Below, piece by piece: positions 48,265 through 59,899 of a stretch of DNA of 64,000 bases; position 1 is the first letter of the stretch; every line of letters begins with the position of its first letter. The DNA lies in assembly GCA_015501585.1 (NCBI GenBank), contig JADNRY010000036.1:310001-374000 (forward strand). The letters are read 5' to 3'. The stretch comes from Rhodocollybia butyracea (taxonomy: Eukaryota; Basidiomycota; Agaricomycetes; Agaricales; Omphalotaceae). The position numbers and the translations under genes are program-made. The notes under the pieces were generated by a model. That model ran no database searches. It was not told where the DNA came from and saw only the letters and a program-made list of their open reading frames with translations.

Positions 48265-49510
48265 GCACCGCAATCTGTACAAGTGTTGTAAACTTATAGG
48301 ATGCTGGTACAGGTCCTGCACATTTGTACAACACTTGTACAAGTGTTGTGTACATTTGCAGAGCCTGTACAAGTGTTCTACACATGTGTAGAACACTTGT
48401 ACAAGCTTTTTACACGTTTACATTGCTTGTAAAAGTGTTGTACATGCGCACAGAGCTTGTACAAGCATCGTGAAACGTAAACGCATACAGAGCCTGTACA
48501 AGCATCATGAACATGTACACAGCTTGTACAAGCGTTGTGAATGCATACACAGCTTGTACAAGTGTCGTGAATGTGCACAGGGCATGTACAACGCTTTGTA
48601 CAAGCTGTGTACGCGTTCACAACGCTTGTACAAGCTCTGTACATGTGTACAACGCTCATACAAGCATTGTAAACGTGTAAAAAGCTTGTACAAGCTGCGC
48701 AACACTTGTACAAGTGTTCTGCACGCGTGCAGAGCTTGTATAAGCGTCATGCACGCGTACAGAGCATGTACAAGCTCTGTACACGTGTACAACGCTTTTA
48801 CAAGCTGCACAATGCTTGTCAAGATCTTCTACATGTGCATAAAACTTTTACAAGTGTTCTGCACGCGTGCAGAGTTTGTACATGCATCATGAACGTGTAC
48901 AGAGCATGTATGACGCTTATACAAGCATTGTAAACGTGTAAAAAGCTTGTACAATGTTCTACACGCATGCAGAGCTTGTACAGAGCTTGTATAAGTGTTG
49001 TACACATGTACAGAGCTTGTACATGCTCTGTACACGTGCATACGGCTATACAAGCTCTGCACGCGTGCAGAACACTTGTACAAGTCTTGCACGCCTGTAG
49101 AGCACCTATACAAGCGTTGTGTAGTTTGTACAAGCCTCTTACGCATTTACAATGCTTGTATAAGGGTTGTACATGCATACAGAGATTTACATGCTCTGTA
49201 CGTGTTCACAATGCTTGTACAAGCTCTGCACGCGTGTGCAACGCTTATACAAGCATTGCAAACGTGTTTAAAGCTTGTACAAGTGTTGTGCACACATTGT
49301 ACAAGCTTTGGACGCGTACACAACACTTGTACAAGCCCTGCATGCATGCACAACGCCTGTACAAGTGTTGTACATGTGTACCAAGCTCTGCACGTATTTA
49401 GAACACTTATACAAGCATTATAAACCCATACAAAGCTTGTATAAGAGTTGTGCATGTGTACAGAGCTTGTACAAGCATTATACATGCATACAAAGCTTGC
49501 AAAAGCATCA
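48265..49510. repeat. Palindromic 30-bp-class minisatellite (CTTGTACAAG array)
   Basis: The self-complementary word CTTGTACAAG and variants alternate with second palindromic words (TGTACACGTGTACA, ACGCGT, TGCATGCA) joined by short linkers such as CGTTGTG or AGAGC, with a period near 30 bp. Because the period is a multiple of three, frames stay open on both strands for 100-144 codons and read as repeats like LYKLCTRVQS. This is a property of the repeat and not evidence of a gene. Confidence 0.9.
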
Positions 49511-50114
49511 TAACAAAGAGGTTTACTCTTTATTGAGTGCTAAAAAATCAGGAATCTTCCTGGTTTTTCCAACTTGATTTCACTAAAAACTCATTTAATT
49601 TGGGTTATTACTATTTCCTTTCATTAATCTGAAGTATCAGCATAATTTGTCTCATCTATTTTATTTTCTCCATATTGAGAGTTCCTTTTGACAGGAGCAG
49701 CTTACTCATTCCTCCTTCTCCTTTCATCATAGAACAGATTATCTATACAAATTATGTCCCACAAGCTGCAGATGTTTTTTATGACTTCCCAAAGTAGAGA
49801 AAGTCACCTAACCCAGTCAGCTTCTTACTATACTCAAGCCAACTCAGGCTAACTTGAGTCAACTCAAAGTTGGGGCTTGAGTAGGCCTTATACTCAAGTC
49901 AACCTCAAGTTGGCATATATGCATAAGTTAGCTCAGGTTAACTTAAGCCAACCTGAAGTTGGGGCTTGAATTCACACCAAATGTACAAAAAATCAGCTCA
50001 AGTGAAAAAATACTGATCTAACACTTTTCGGGCAAAAAAATCACTTGTTATTGATTTGTTGAGCGAGAGTTCGTCATTCAGTGTGTTTTCGCAATTTCAG
50101 TGTAACTGAATGAA
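49511..50114. other. Noncoding, with CTCAAGTC/GAAGTTGG word repeats
   Basis: No gene. From 49830 the words TCAAGTCAACCTCAAGTTGG and their variants recur. Similar words lie at 50915-51030, so this may be the terminal region of another element into which MITE 2 inserted. Confidence 0.5.
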
Positions 50115-50122
50115 CATATTTC

Positions 50123-50776
50123 TAGGGTTTTAAAGTGCGGTGCACAAACCGTTGGATAACCGACAACCGCACTGCACTGAACCGCGGTGAGGGTAAATAA
50201 AGGTTGCACCGGTGCGGTTTGCGGTTCTTGGAAATTGAAGAATTTGCATAACTGATCAAAACCGGTGGTAACCGGTGGTCAACCGGTGCAATTTACATAA
50301 TGAAAATAATTTATTAACTGTGTTTTTCAAGCCTGACTTTATGTATTGTAAAGTAGATGTGATCTGGTAATCAAATTTTTAATTGTATACAGCTCACAGG
50401 TGCCCATGTGCCACATTTGATTTGGGCACCTGTGAGCTGTATACAATCAAAATCTTGATGACCACATCAAATTTACTTTATACTAATGTAAGAATACCTT
50501 TATACACTGTTCATAAGTAGAGATTATCTTATTAGGCAACACTACAGGGTATATGATGTTTTGAAACTGGTATAACCGCCATTTTCACCGGTTCCGCACC
50601 GGGTTATTGCCAAACCGGTTCAAAACTGCATAACTGCACTGAACCAGCACCGGTGAGGCGGTTCTTATCAGTTCAGTGCAAGGTTTGCTGAAATTTAAAA
50701 AATGTACCACTGGTGCAGTTATCGGTTTGCCCAAAATGGCTGATAAAACCAAACCACACTGCACTTTAAAACCCTA
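50123..50776. mobile_element. Non-autonomous hAT element (MITE 2), perfect TSD
   Basis: The TIRs TAGGGTTTTAAAGTGCGGTG and its inverse (CACTGCACTTTAAAACCCTA, two mismatches) bound 654 bp. The TSD CATATTTC is perfect (50115-50122, 50777-50784). The subterminal regions repeat CCGGTGCGGTT and ACCGGTGGT words. The centre (50349-50480) is a foldback whose core stem GTATACAGCTCACAGGTGCC is perfect. No transposase. Confidence 0.95.
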
Positions 50777-51501
50777 CATATTTCAGTGAAAGTTTGCTGA
50801 ACTATTAAGATTCACTTGTATTTTCACTAACAAGTGATGTTTTTGCTGAAATGTGGTCAATCACTTCAACCATTCACTTGAGCCAATTTTTTTGTACTTT
50901 TGATGTGATTAGCCTTATACTTAAGTCAGCTCAAGTTACTCAAGCCAACCTGAAGTTGGCATATGTACTCAAGTTAACACAAGTCAACCTGAAGTTGGGA
51001 TAAGTACTCAAGTCAACTTAAGTCAACTTAAGTATTTTAGACTTTTTCTGATGCACCACCCCTTGCTCTACAGAACCATGCAGCTTTTGCTTGTCACCCT
51101 TCCCTCAATGTCTGTTTTATCTCACAAAAAATAATCAGATTAGCAGCACCTCATGCGGATGCCCTGTCTTTGAGTTGATCAATAAAATCAGTTATGCAGC
51201 TGCCACAAAGTTGACCCAAGCAAACCCGTGCAGTAATGTACCCATTTGGTGCCCTATCTGCACTCAGATCGATCCAAAATCTCCAACAATCTGGCATTAC
51301 AATGCTGAAGAGCATTTCAAGGTTTGCCATCTGACTGTCAATTGTGCTAACCACAGCGAGTTGTGGGCAGTATCTAATAGTGAATGTGAGGCACTAGTGG
51401 ATGTATATCACATGCAACAGAAACAGCCCGCTTGTCACAGTCGGAACAAGGAGCTGCAGGAGTGTGGTGCAATTCCTATATCTGAAGCGCATTCCTCACA
51501 T

Positions 51502-52491
51502 TAGAGATGGGCACAAATGAGGCATGGGTATGAATATACTCAAATATATTCACATTCAGCATTCGAATATGAATGCTTATGGCACCACAAATGTGCATTT
51601 GGGTGTGTAGGTCATTCGAATGCAAATATGGGTCTGTCTGAGACCCATATTCGCCGCCCATATTCACCAATATTCATGAATATTCTCCAATAAATATATA
51701 CACTTGCGGCAGCCTGTTATGAAGCTACATAACAGGCTGTGACATGTATTATAATAAGTATAATTACTTAATTACATTAACGATGCTAAAAGCACAAGTG
51801 TTTGTGCTGTACAAGGCTGCGTGTGGCCCTTTTAAAGGTCCTTCCACAGCCTTTTGTACATACTTCCATAATTATAAGTACTAATTACATTAATGCCAAT
51901 ACTTACACTAATATACATCAGAATCCATGATAATATGCACACATCTGACTTACCTGGGAGGAATGGGGAAGGAAACGAAGTTGCGGGACTTTATATAAAG
52001 TCCCCCAAAGCCATGTGACCCATCAAATGCCAAATGCGTCAACTTTGCTTTCATCCCCGGGACACCATCCTTACCAAGGTAAGTTGTATTGGTTGAAGTA
52101 GTAATGTACATTAATGTAAGTATTAGTATTAATGCTGGTAAGTGTTAATTACTAGTAATAATTATAACAGGCCTGTAGCAAGCCAGCGCAGGTCCATAAA
52201 AGGTCATGCGCAAGCGCTGAAGTGTTCTTACACTCCTGCAGCATCTTAGGGATGACCGTTATAGCCAGTAGTAGGTATAAACTGATGTAAAATATTTATC
52301 TCCACATCCGTAGAATATTCACTGAATTTCCCACGAATATGGTTGAATGTGTGCCAGGCATTTGAATGGACATTCCCATGAATGCATTTGTCCCCACAGA
52401 GGTTATTCAAGTGCAAATATGGACTTCCGAGGGTCCATATTTGCGTGATCAATGGTGAATGCATTTGAATGTGCATTTGTGCCCACCTCTA
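51502..52491. mobile_element. Non-autonomous hAT element (MITE 3)
   Basis: The TIRs TAGAGATGGGCACAAATG and CATTTGTGCCCACCTCTA bound 990 bp, flanked by CCTCACAT and CCTCATGT (6 of 8 match). The subterminal regions repeat ATTCGAATGCAAATATGG words. A foldback around 51810-51875 carries GTACAAGGCTG and its inverse. Its first three bases (TAG) form the stop that ends the frame coming from 51091. Confidence 0.88.
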
Positions 52492-53427
52492 CCTCATGTA
52501 TGGCACACTGGTGAGTTGGTCAAAATAATGTATTTTCCTCTTGCTGAAGTGCTCTATGTAATAGAATAACTGATCTGGACAACGGGCATGAACAACAAAA
52601 TGAGAACATTTGGAAGGAATGGGAAAGAAGTGAGGACAAGTTGGAGGACAATAATTCAGATAGCGACTTGGAGTTGCAATCTGGAAAAAGCTTTGAGCTT
52701 TTGGGCCAAGATGACGACAACAATAGGGAACTCACTTTTGGTATCCTTCCAACCCGCACTCCCACTCCCACTCCTAAATCTCCTGCAAAGACACCACCTA
52801 TGTCTCAGATGACAACCTCACCAGGCCCTTCTGCTGTTGTAACTTCTACATATCCTCACTCTTCTGCTTCCCTATCCCTACAAGTCCAGCATGGTTCACC
52901 AGAAGAGTAATGCCATCAACTTGATTGATTCTGTTGAGGCTGTGGATTGCGGTCCTGAAGTACAAGTGATGCATAAATCAGGTAGAGCAACAAAGCGTAC
53001 AGTAGCAGAGGCAATGTCCAAGTGTACTTGTGGTATTGTGGTGTCCACCAAAAACAGAGATAATGGACAAGGTGCACAGTGTTTTAAACCGGGCTGTGAG
53101 ACAGTTTGGGTGAGCAGTGTTCCTTCTGTGCAAGTGTTTCTCTACTTATACCTTATAGTATCACCAAGAATGTGCAGGACTTGATAAATTTGTGCCAAGG
53201 TGATGGATTTGTGAGCCATGTAAAGCATCTGAGAAGCGAGAGGGGAAGCGGTGACAAGGATAGTGCAGCATGTGCAGCGTGTGTGTCATTTGGTACCGTG
53301 ACTTCTATATATATATATCATGTCATTGATCACATGTACCATGACGTGGCTGGGTGGTTGGGCAAGAGATGGCCTTAAAATATTTTTTTGGCATCATGTA
53401 ATTAAACTGTTTTTTGGTACCCCCTTG

Positions 53428-56421
53428 GGAGGAGAACACTGAATAGCAGCCCAATATTCAATGAATAGCTAAAATAGATTCATTGAATAACCAGATATGG
53501 AGAGGAGAACACTGAATAGCTAGCTATTCATTGAATATCTGGTTATTCACTGAATAACTAGCTGCCACTGCCAGAGAGGAGAACACTGAATATCTGAAAA
53601 GCCAGCTATTTACTGAATAGCTAGCTGTTCATTGCCTTCGGACTTGGGATTCTTCCCATATCTGGTTATTCACTGAATAGCCAGAGATTCAATGAATAAC
53701 CAGCTATTCAGTGCCTAGCGGGCAGTGGCAGTGAACAGGTAGTTATTCAGTGGTCACTGGGACTGCCTCCCCATGTCTGTTATTCACTGAATAGCTGGCT
53801 GTTGCACAATATCTGGCTATTCAGTGAATAGCCCAATATTCAATGAATAGCTAGAATAGATTCATTGAATATCTGGTTATTCACCAGATAGCTAGCTGCC
53901 ACTGCCTTGGGACTACCAAGATATGGGGAGGAGAACACTGAATAGCTAGCTATCCACTGAATATCTGAAAAGCCAGCTATTTACTGAATATCTGGTTATT
54001 CACTGAATAAATAGCTGTCCACTGCTGCTATTCAGTATTCACTGCCACTGCCTACTGATCCTCCCCATGTCTGGTTATCCACTGAATAGCTGGCTATATC
54101 CGGTTATTCACTGAATAGCTGGCTGTTGCGCCATATCTTGTTATTCACTGAATATCTTGTTATTCACTGAATATCCAGTGGCTATTCACTGGTTATTCAC
54201 TGAATAGCTAGCACTGAATAACTAGTATTCACTGAATAGCTAACTGTTCATTGCCTTCGGGATTCTCCCCATATCTAGTTATTCACTGAATAGCCAGATA
54301 TTCAATGAATAGCCAGAGATTCAATGAATAACCAGCTATTCAGTGCATAGCGGGCAGTGGCAGTGAAGCGAATAGCTAGCTAACTATTCAGCGAATAGCT
54401 AGCTAACTATTCAGCGAATAGCTAGCTAACTATTCAGCGAATAGCTAGCTAACTATTCAGTGAATAGTTAGCTATTCAGTGAACACAGTTAGCTATTCAC
54501 TGTAGCTATTCAGCGAATATCCAGATATTCACTGAATAGCCCAATATTCAATGAATAGCTAGAATAGATTCATTGAATAACCAGATATGGAGAGGAGAAC
54601 ACTGAATAGCTAGCTATTCATTGAATATCTTGTTATTCACCGAAGAGCTACCTTGGGACTGGGGAGGAGAACACTGAATAGCTAACTATCCACTGAATAT
54701 CTGAAAAGCCAGCTATTTACTGAATATCTGGTTATTCACTGAATAGCTAGCTGTTCATTGCCTTCGACTTGGGATTCTCCCCATATCTGGTTATTCACTG
54801 AATAGCCAGAGATTCAATGAATAGTTAGATATTCAATGAATAGCCAGATATTCAATGAATAGCCAGAGATTCAATGAATACCCAGCTATTCACTGCATAG
54901 CGGGCAGTGGCAGTGAACAGCTAGTTATTCAGTGAATAGCTAACTATTCAGTGGTGCCTCCCTATGTCTGTTATTCACTGAATAGCTGGCTGTTGCGCAA
55001 TATCTTGTTATTCACTGAATATCTGGCTGTTCACTGTATATCTGGGTATTCACTGAATAGCTAGCTGTTCATTGCCATCCTCCCCATATCTGGGTTATTC
55101 ACCGAATATCTGGTTATTCACTGAATAGCTAACTGTTCATTGCCTTCGGGATTCTCCCCATATCTAGTTATTCACTGAATAGCCAGAGATTCAATGAATA
55201 ACCAGCTATTCAGTGCATAGCGGGCAGTGGCAGTGAAGCGAATATAGCTAGCTATTCAGTGAATAGTTAGCTATTCACTGTAGCTATTCAGCAAATATCC
55301 AGATATTCACTGAATAGCCCAATATTCAATGAATAGCTAGAATAGATTCATTGAATAACCAGATATGGAGAGGAGAACACTGAATAGCTAGCTATTCATT
55401 GAATATCTTGTTATTCACCGAAGAGCTACCTTGGGACTGGGGAGGAGAACACTGAATAGCTAGCTATCCACTGAATATCTGAAAAGCCAGCTATTTACTG
55501 AATATCTGGTTATTCACTGAATAAATAGCTGTCCGCTGCTGCTATTCAGTATTCACTGCCACTGCCTACTGATCCTCCCCATGTCTGGTTATCCACTGAA
55601 TAGCTGGCTATATCTGGTTATTCACTGAATAGCTGGCTGTTGCGCCATTTCTTGTTATTCACTGAATATCCAGTGGCTATTCACTGTATATCTGGTTATT
55701 CACTGAATAGCTAGCACTGAATAACTAGTATTCACTGAATAGCTAACTGTTCATTGCCTTCGGGATTCTCCCCATATCTAGTTATTCACTGAATAGCCAG
55801 ATATTCAATGAATAGCCAGATATTCAATGAATAGCCAGATATTCAATGAATAACCAGCTATTCAGTGCATAGCGGGCAGTGGCAGTGAAGCGAATAGCTA
55901 GCTAGCTATTCAGCGAATAGTTAGCTATTCAGTGAATAGTTAGCTATTCACTGTAGCTATTCAGCGAATATCCAGATATTCACTGAATAGCCCAATATTC
56001 AATGAATAGCTAGAATAGATTCATTGAATAACCAGATATGGAGAGGAGAACACTGAATAGCTAGCTATTCATTGAATATCTTGTTATTCACCGAAGAGCT
56101 ACCTTGGGACTGGGGAGGAGAACACTGAATAGCTAGCTATCCACTGAATATCTGAAAAGCCAGCTATTTACTGAATATCTGGTTATTCACTGAATAGCTA
56201 GCTGTTCATTGCCTTCGGACTTGGGATTCTCCCCATATCTGGTTATTCACTGAATAGCCAGAGATTCAATGAATAGTTAGATATTCAATGAATAGTTAGA
56301 TATTCAATGAATAGCCAGATATTCAATGAATAGCCAGAGATTCAATGAATACCCAGCTATTCACTGCATAGCGGGCAGTGGCAGTGAACAGCTAGTTATT
56401 CAGTGGTGCCTCCCTATGTCT
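53428..56421. repeat. Palindromic satellite, block 3, with higher-order units
   Basis: Same words as blocks 1 and 2. The marker AGAATAGATTCATTGAATAA recurs at 54561, 55339 and 56012, that is at spacings of 778 and 673 bp. With the next marker at 62203 (779 bp after removing the hAT and one TSD), this gives a higher-order unit of about 1451 bp. A 19-bp word AGCCAGATATTCAATGAAT is present three times at 55795-55851. Confidence 0.95.
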
Positions 56422-56646
56422 TAGTGTTGCAACGGCTCGGCTTGGCTTGGCTTCGGCTCGGCTCCGGCTCAAACCAGATGGCTTCGGCTCGATGAGCCAA
56501 TACTGGTACATGGCTCGGCTCAAGCTCAGCTAGCTAGCGGCTTAGCCGGTGGCTTGAGCCGTTCTTTTCTGCAGAATTTATCTTTATAGTGTATACTACT
56601 ATGTACATTGTAGAGCTCTTTATTAACATGTACTTGTTATCATGTA

Positions 56647-59600
56647 TCATGGTCTCATGCACTCTCTGATGAATGAGTTCACATCTTCAGGAACACGTCC
56701 CTCCACCTCAAGAATTGTTTCCAGTTCTAGGCTCTCCTGAGTGACATCCATGAATGAGGTGAAATCAAGAGGATCATCATGACGAATGGCAAACTTTAAC
56801 ATCTGCAAAGCTTCAAACATCAGCGGCAAAAGTTTATTTTGCCTGACAGTCATGGTCTCATTTGAAGATGAAAAAACCCGTTCACAAGGCACAGCAGAGC
56901 CCTGCAATGGCAGAATATCCATAGCAAGCTTGAACAAAGTGGGATAGATGGTTTGTTTCTCCTGCAATATTTGTAAGCTTTCAAATTGGAATAAACCCAA
57001 AACTTCATTCACCTGCCAGTAAATAAGTGTTGTAGTTGCAAATGTGGGATCTGCCAGATATGCATTGAGCTCCTCTTCAACGTTTTGGTCCTGCGGACCT
57101 CGGTGTCGACGACGGCTAAACATTGCTTCAGCTTCTGAAAGTTGTGCTTGTGGTGCCTGGCTTTGTTCCAAGTTTGTGGTATAAGCTTGAGCACGATACC
57201 CTTGCATCTACAAATTTTATATGAGCATTCAGAAACTGATACACATGATATGTGGTACTCTACTTTCTCAATCATCATGTCTTTTGCCCAGCAATGACCA
57301 TCCATATCATTTTGCTGATGATAGTAGTCAAATTTCATATTTGGATTAATTACTGAGTGTAAATTGTCAATGAATCGACCTGTTTACATCAATATATTTA
57401 AATATGTAAGCTCACCCATTGCCAGGGCATATGCTGGTACTTTAGCCATGCGCTTATGATAATCCTTGATTTTGCTGAGACCTGCTTGGATTGATTGTCT
57501 CATTTCAGGTAGTTGCCTCTGGAGCTCTTCCCATAGCTCAATTATCTGTGCAAATGAGGGTAAAAAATCGCATAGAGTTGGGGTTTTCTCCTTCGAGAGT
57601 AGCTGTTGAAAGTTATGCGGTATCTACATATTATAGTTAGTTAGTGCTTGAATCAGTCACAATAAGTACATACCTCAAGTACCCTGGACAGCTGTTTGAG
57701 AGCTAACCATTCTTGCTCATTGAGTACATACTGTGACAGATCTCCATATGCTGGATCCTTGAGAAATGAATCCATGACCTGTGTACAATCATCAATGTTC
57801 ATAATCAATTATTTCACAGAGATAAGAAAAAAGTAGGAAGTAATCACCTCACGCATCTCAAGTCCACGTTTCAACATCAACTGGGTTGATGACCAACGTA
57901 CATTCACATCCCGGAGGAGTTGGAGGGGGCGACTGAACTTTGCAGCCACCAGCTGCTGGAATGCATCACGTCGAACACCAGACTTCCGAATCTGATATAA
58001 TAGGTGAAATAATGACAACTAAGAATTTTTAGAATTACCTCGCGTATACCTGTTCCAATTTGGTAAGAGCACCTGGTAATCTTTGAGCTATTCCCCGAGC
58101 ACTCTGAGTGCTGTCTTCTGCAACATGTATAACAGCCTGGCACCCAAGATGAACAATATGCGGAAAACATCTACAACATTGTTTTTAGAAGGAAGTCAAT
58201 ATTATTAAGATCATTTACCGTAGTCGATCCTCCTCAGCTGTCCATTCCAGCTCAGGCCATATATCTGCTAGCTCTAGTTCAAACTCTGTTGCCATAGTGT
58301 CATTTACCGATGCATTGTCCATTGTGATTCCTCCAACCTACAGTGTAATACAATTAGGCAATATTATTATTGCTTTGAAATGAAAAACCTCACCTTTCCC
58401 AAAATCCCTAAACGTTCACAAATGAATACAAGCCCATGTGAGCAGTGCCGACCAGTGTGTCTTCCAGGAATGTGAAGAAATCCAACGAGAGCACACTCAA
58501 AGTGGAGTCTAAGCTGGCCATCAGGTCCCTTCTTGGCTTCAATCCAGTGTGCAGTAACAACCATCACTCCTCTCAAAAGCATGTCAGACCACATGTCTTC
58601 CGTTAATGCAATCTTTCCAACTGCATTCTGTAAATTCAGCCCACGTTAGTACATACAGTAGTGACAAGTAGTATAAAGCAAAGGAATATACCTTTAACCG
58701 AGTACGCAAGTCATCAAGATATTGATGCCATTTCTGCATGATGCGCTGACGAAGAGTCTCCCAAGAGGGAATGTCATTATCATTGAGCTCTTCCCGTAAC
58801 AAAAGAATGAGGCGGCGAAACTGCTTATTATCAATGACATTGATACTCTAGTATAGCCGTGTTAATAATAGGTGACTAAATGATGAGATAAAAACTAACC
58901 TGATCATCAGCTACAATAAAATCTACAAGTGCATCAATGAATGCCGCCATACTGAATGACAAACGCTCAGCCTGTAAGGCTGTTTCATCAACTGGAAGAT
59001 TCTGGCGACAACACCATTCATTATAGTCTGCAAGGTAGCGCCCACGGACTTTGATCTTAAATTGTAGGCAAGCTTGGAACCAAATATCACCATGCTTCTT
59101 GAGAAAGTGTCGCCGAATATTGTCGATGCTTGTTGCAAAGCTGTATGATTGTACTGGGTGATTTGGGTTTGCTCCATGTAGGGCCCTAGACAAGATATAT
59201 TGTAAACAAGGGCAGGACCGGAATAGATTAAAACAAATAACAAACTCGCAAAAAGAGCAGAAGCTCAGTTTATTATCATGATCTTTCCTCACAAACTTAG
59301 CTACATCATTTGCTTTTCCGCCTTCATGTCGTTTTGTACCAACGCGCCGGGCAGAGGGAGGGCGAAACGCATGTGCTCGAAAAGTAGGTGTGGCAAGTCG
59401 GTTTGGAGTCCGTACCTGATCCCGGTGTCGACGTGGAGTTTGTGCATTGACTGGCTGATGTTGGTGTCGACGTCGACTTGGTGTCTCTTCAAGGTCCTCG
59501 AATTCAGAATTTGCATCATCATCAATGAAACCACCCCCATCACCAAGATCACTGGAGCTGAGCTGTGGTAGTTGAGCACTGGGAGTAAAGGTTACATTGC

Positions 59601-59867
59601 GCCCATGGGCTCTAGCATCATTTCGTGAAAGGAATATGTCGTCGTCCGAGTTGTTATTCCTATAGAGTGGTGAAGCTGCAGGAACTGTATTGCAATTATT
59701 AATTTTTTCAAGGGCTAGATTAACATATAATTACCAGTGGGTGAGCTCGGTTGAACAGTGTTGTGCTCTGGCTGTCGGGGCTCTCTTGAGGGTCGTACAG
59801 CAGCTCGAGGATGACTGGGAAGAGAGGATTGAGGCTGAGCATTCCGACCCTGGCGTCGAGTTCGCAT
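56647..59867 (-). CDS. hAT transposase (BED finger, RNase H fold, C-terminal dimerisation domain)
   Basis: The likely start is at 59867 (MRTRRQGRNAQPQSS), giving a basic and disordered N-terminus (SRRRHQHQPVNAQTPRRH). A BED finger follows (CSFC near 59245, split by an intron; HFLKKHGD near 59100). The catalytic region includes ALTEDMWSDM and GGITMDNASVNDTMA (the conserved D), with FPHIVHLGCQAVI downstream. The C-terminal hAT domain at 57050-56720 has LIYWQVNEVLGLFQ, LAMDILPLQGSAVPCERVFS and MTVRQNKLLP. Short GT-AG introns separate the exons and I saw no disabling stop in the stretches read. It is likely to be an active or recently active DDE transposase in the nucleus. Exact splice sites were not all resolved. 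Confidence 0.88.
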
Positions 59868-59899
59868 TGTGTACACGAGGTGTTTATGTGCTGTAGTGT

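Larger units (their letters stand above)
47140..51050. mobile_element. Composite insertion inside the transposase-like gene (about 3.9 kb)
   Basis: The protein reads THMGAHILHGTS at about 47120 and continues as TEPCSFCLSPFPQC at 51070, so the sequence between is inserted. It holds a possible MITE (47143-47390), noncoding sequence, a palindromic minisatellite (48265-49510), and repeated CTCAAGTCAACCTGAAGTTGG words at 49830-49975 and 50915-51030 flanking hAT MITE 2. Terminal repeats of the whole insertion were not pinned down. Confidence 0.6.
40955..53250 (+). pseudogene. Large RNase-H-like transposase with C-terminal PHD finger, split and decayed
   Basis: Coding pieces in order: 40955-41135 (TELPNPETVSHAF), 41356-41820, 41870-42215, then after R1 copy B 44020-44790, 44838-46390, 46430-47130, 51070-51500, 52560-52905 (acidic, proline-rich), 52907-53105 and 53158-53245. 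Notable blocks are LLVGNDDLTCDKDFCHVFKR, INSLFKPSDKQDVPTAY and LLGTNRLEQLFGILHSMIG with GNDCNID. The last resembles the C-terminal catalytic E region of P/THAP9-type RNase H transposases. The C-terminus has CTCGIVVS, CFKPGCETVWYHQECAGLDKF and WICEPCK, a PHD-type zinc finger completed across an intron (53109-53157). At least eight in-frame stops, mostly TGA where arginine is expected. I associate this protein with repeated Agaricomycete families; the superfamily is tentative. Confidence 0.65.
40613..53427 (+). mobile_element. DNA transposon with 8-bp TSD carrying a PHD-finger transposase-like gene (12.8 kb with insertions)
   Basis: The ends are CAAGGGGTTACC and GGTACCCCCTTG (one mismatch in 12). 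The TSD GGAGGAGA lies at 40605-40612 and 53428-53435. Joining the flanks restores the satellite phrase ATGG(G/A)GAGGAGAACACTGAATAGC. Nested insertions (R1 copy B, the 47.1-51.0 kb composite, MITE 3) account for over half; the core would be about 6 kb. An 8-bp TSD occurs in hAT, P and Zisupton-like elements. The protein is not hAT. Confidence 0.85.

Noticed and set aside
48061..49577. Overlapping open frames of 100-144 codons on both strands reading as LYKLCTRVQS-like repeats
   Set aside because: They follow from a repeat period divisible by three; several frames are open at once and no start, stop or composition marks one as coding.
40613..53427. Assignment of the PHD element to hAT because of its 8-bp TSD
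   Set aside because: No BED finger or hAT dimerisation domain is seen in its protein, and its ends differ from the TAG-type ends of the hAT elements here.
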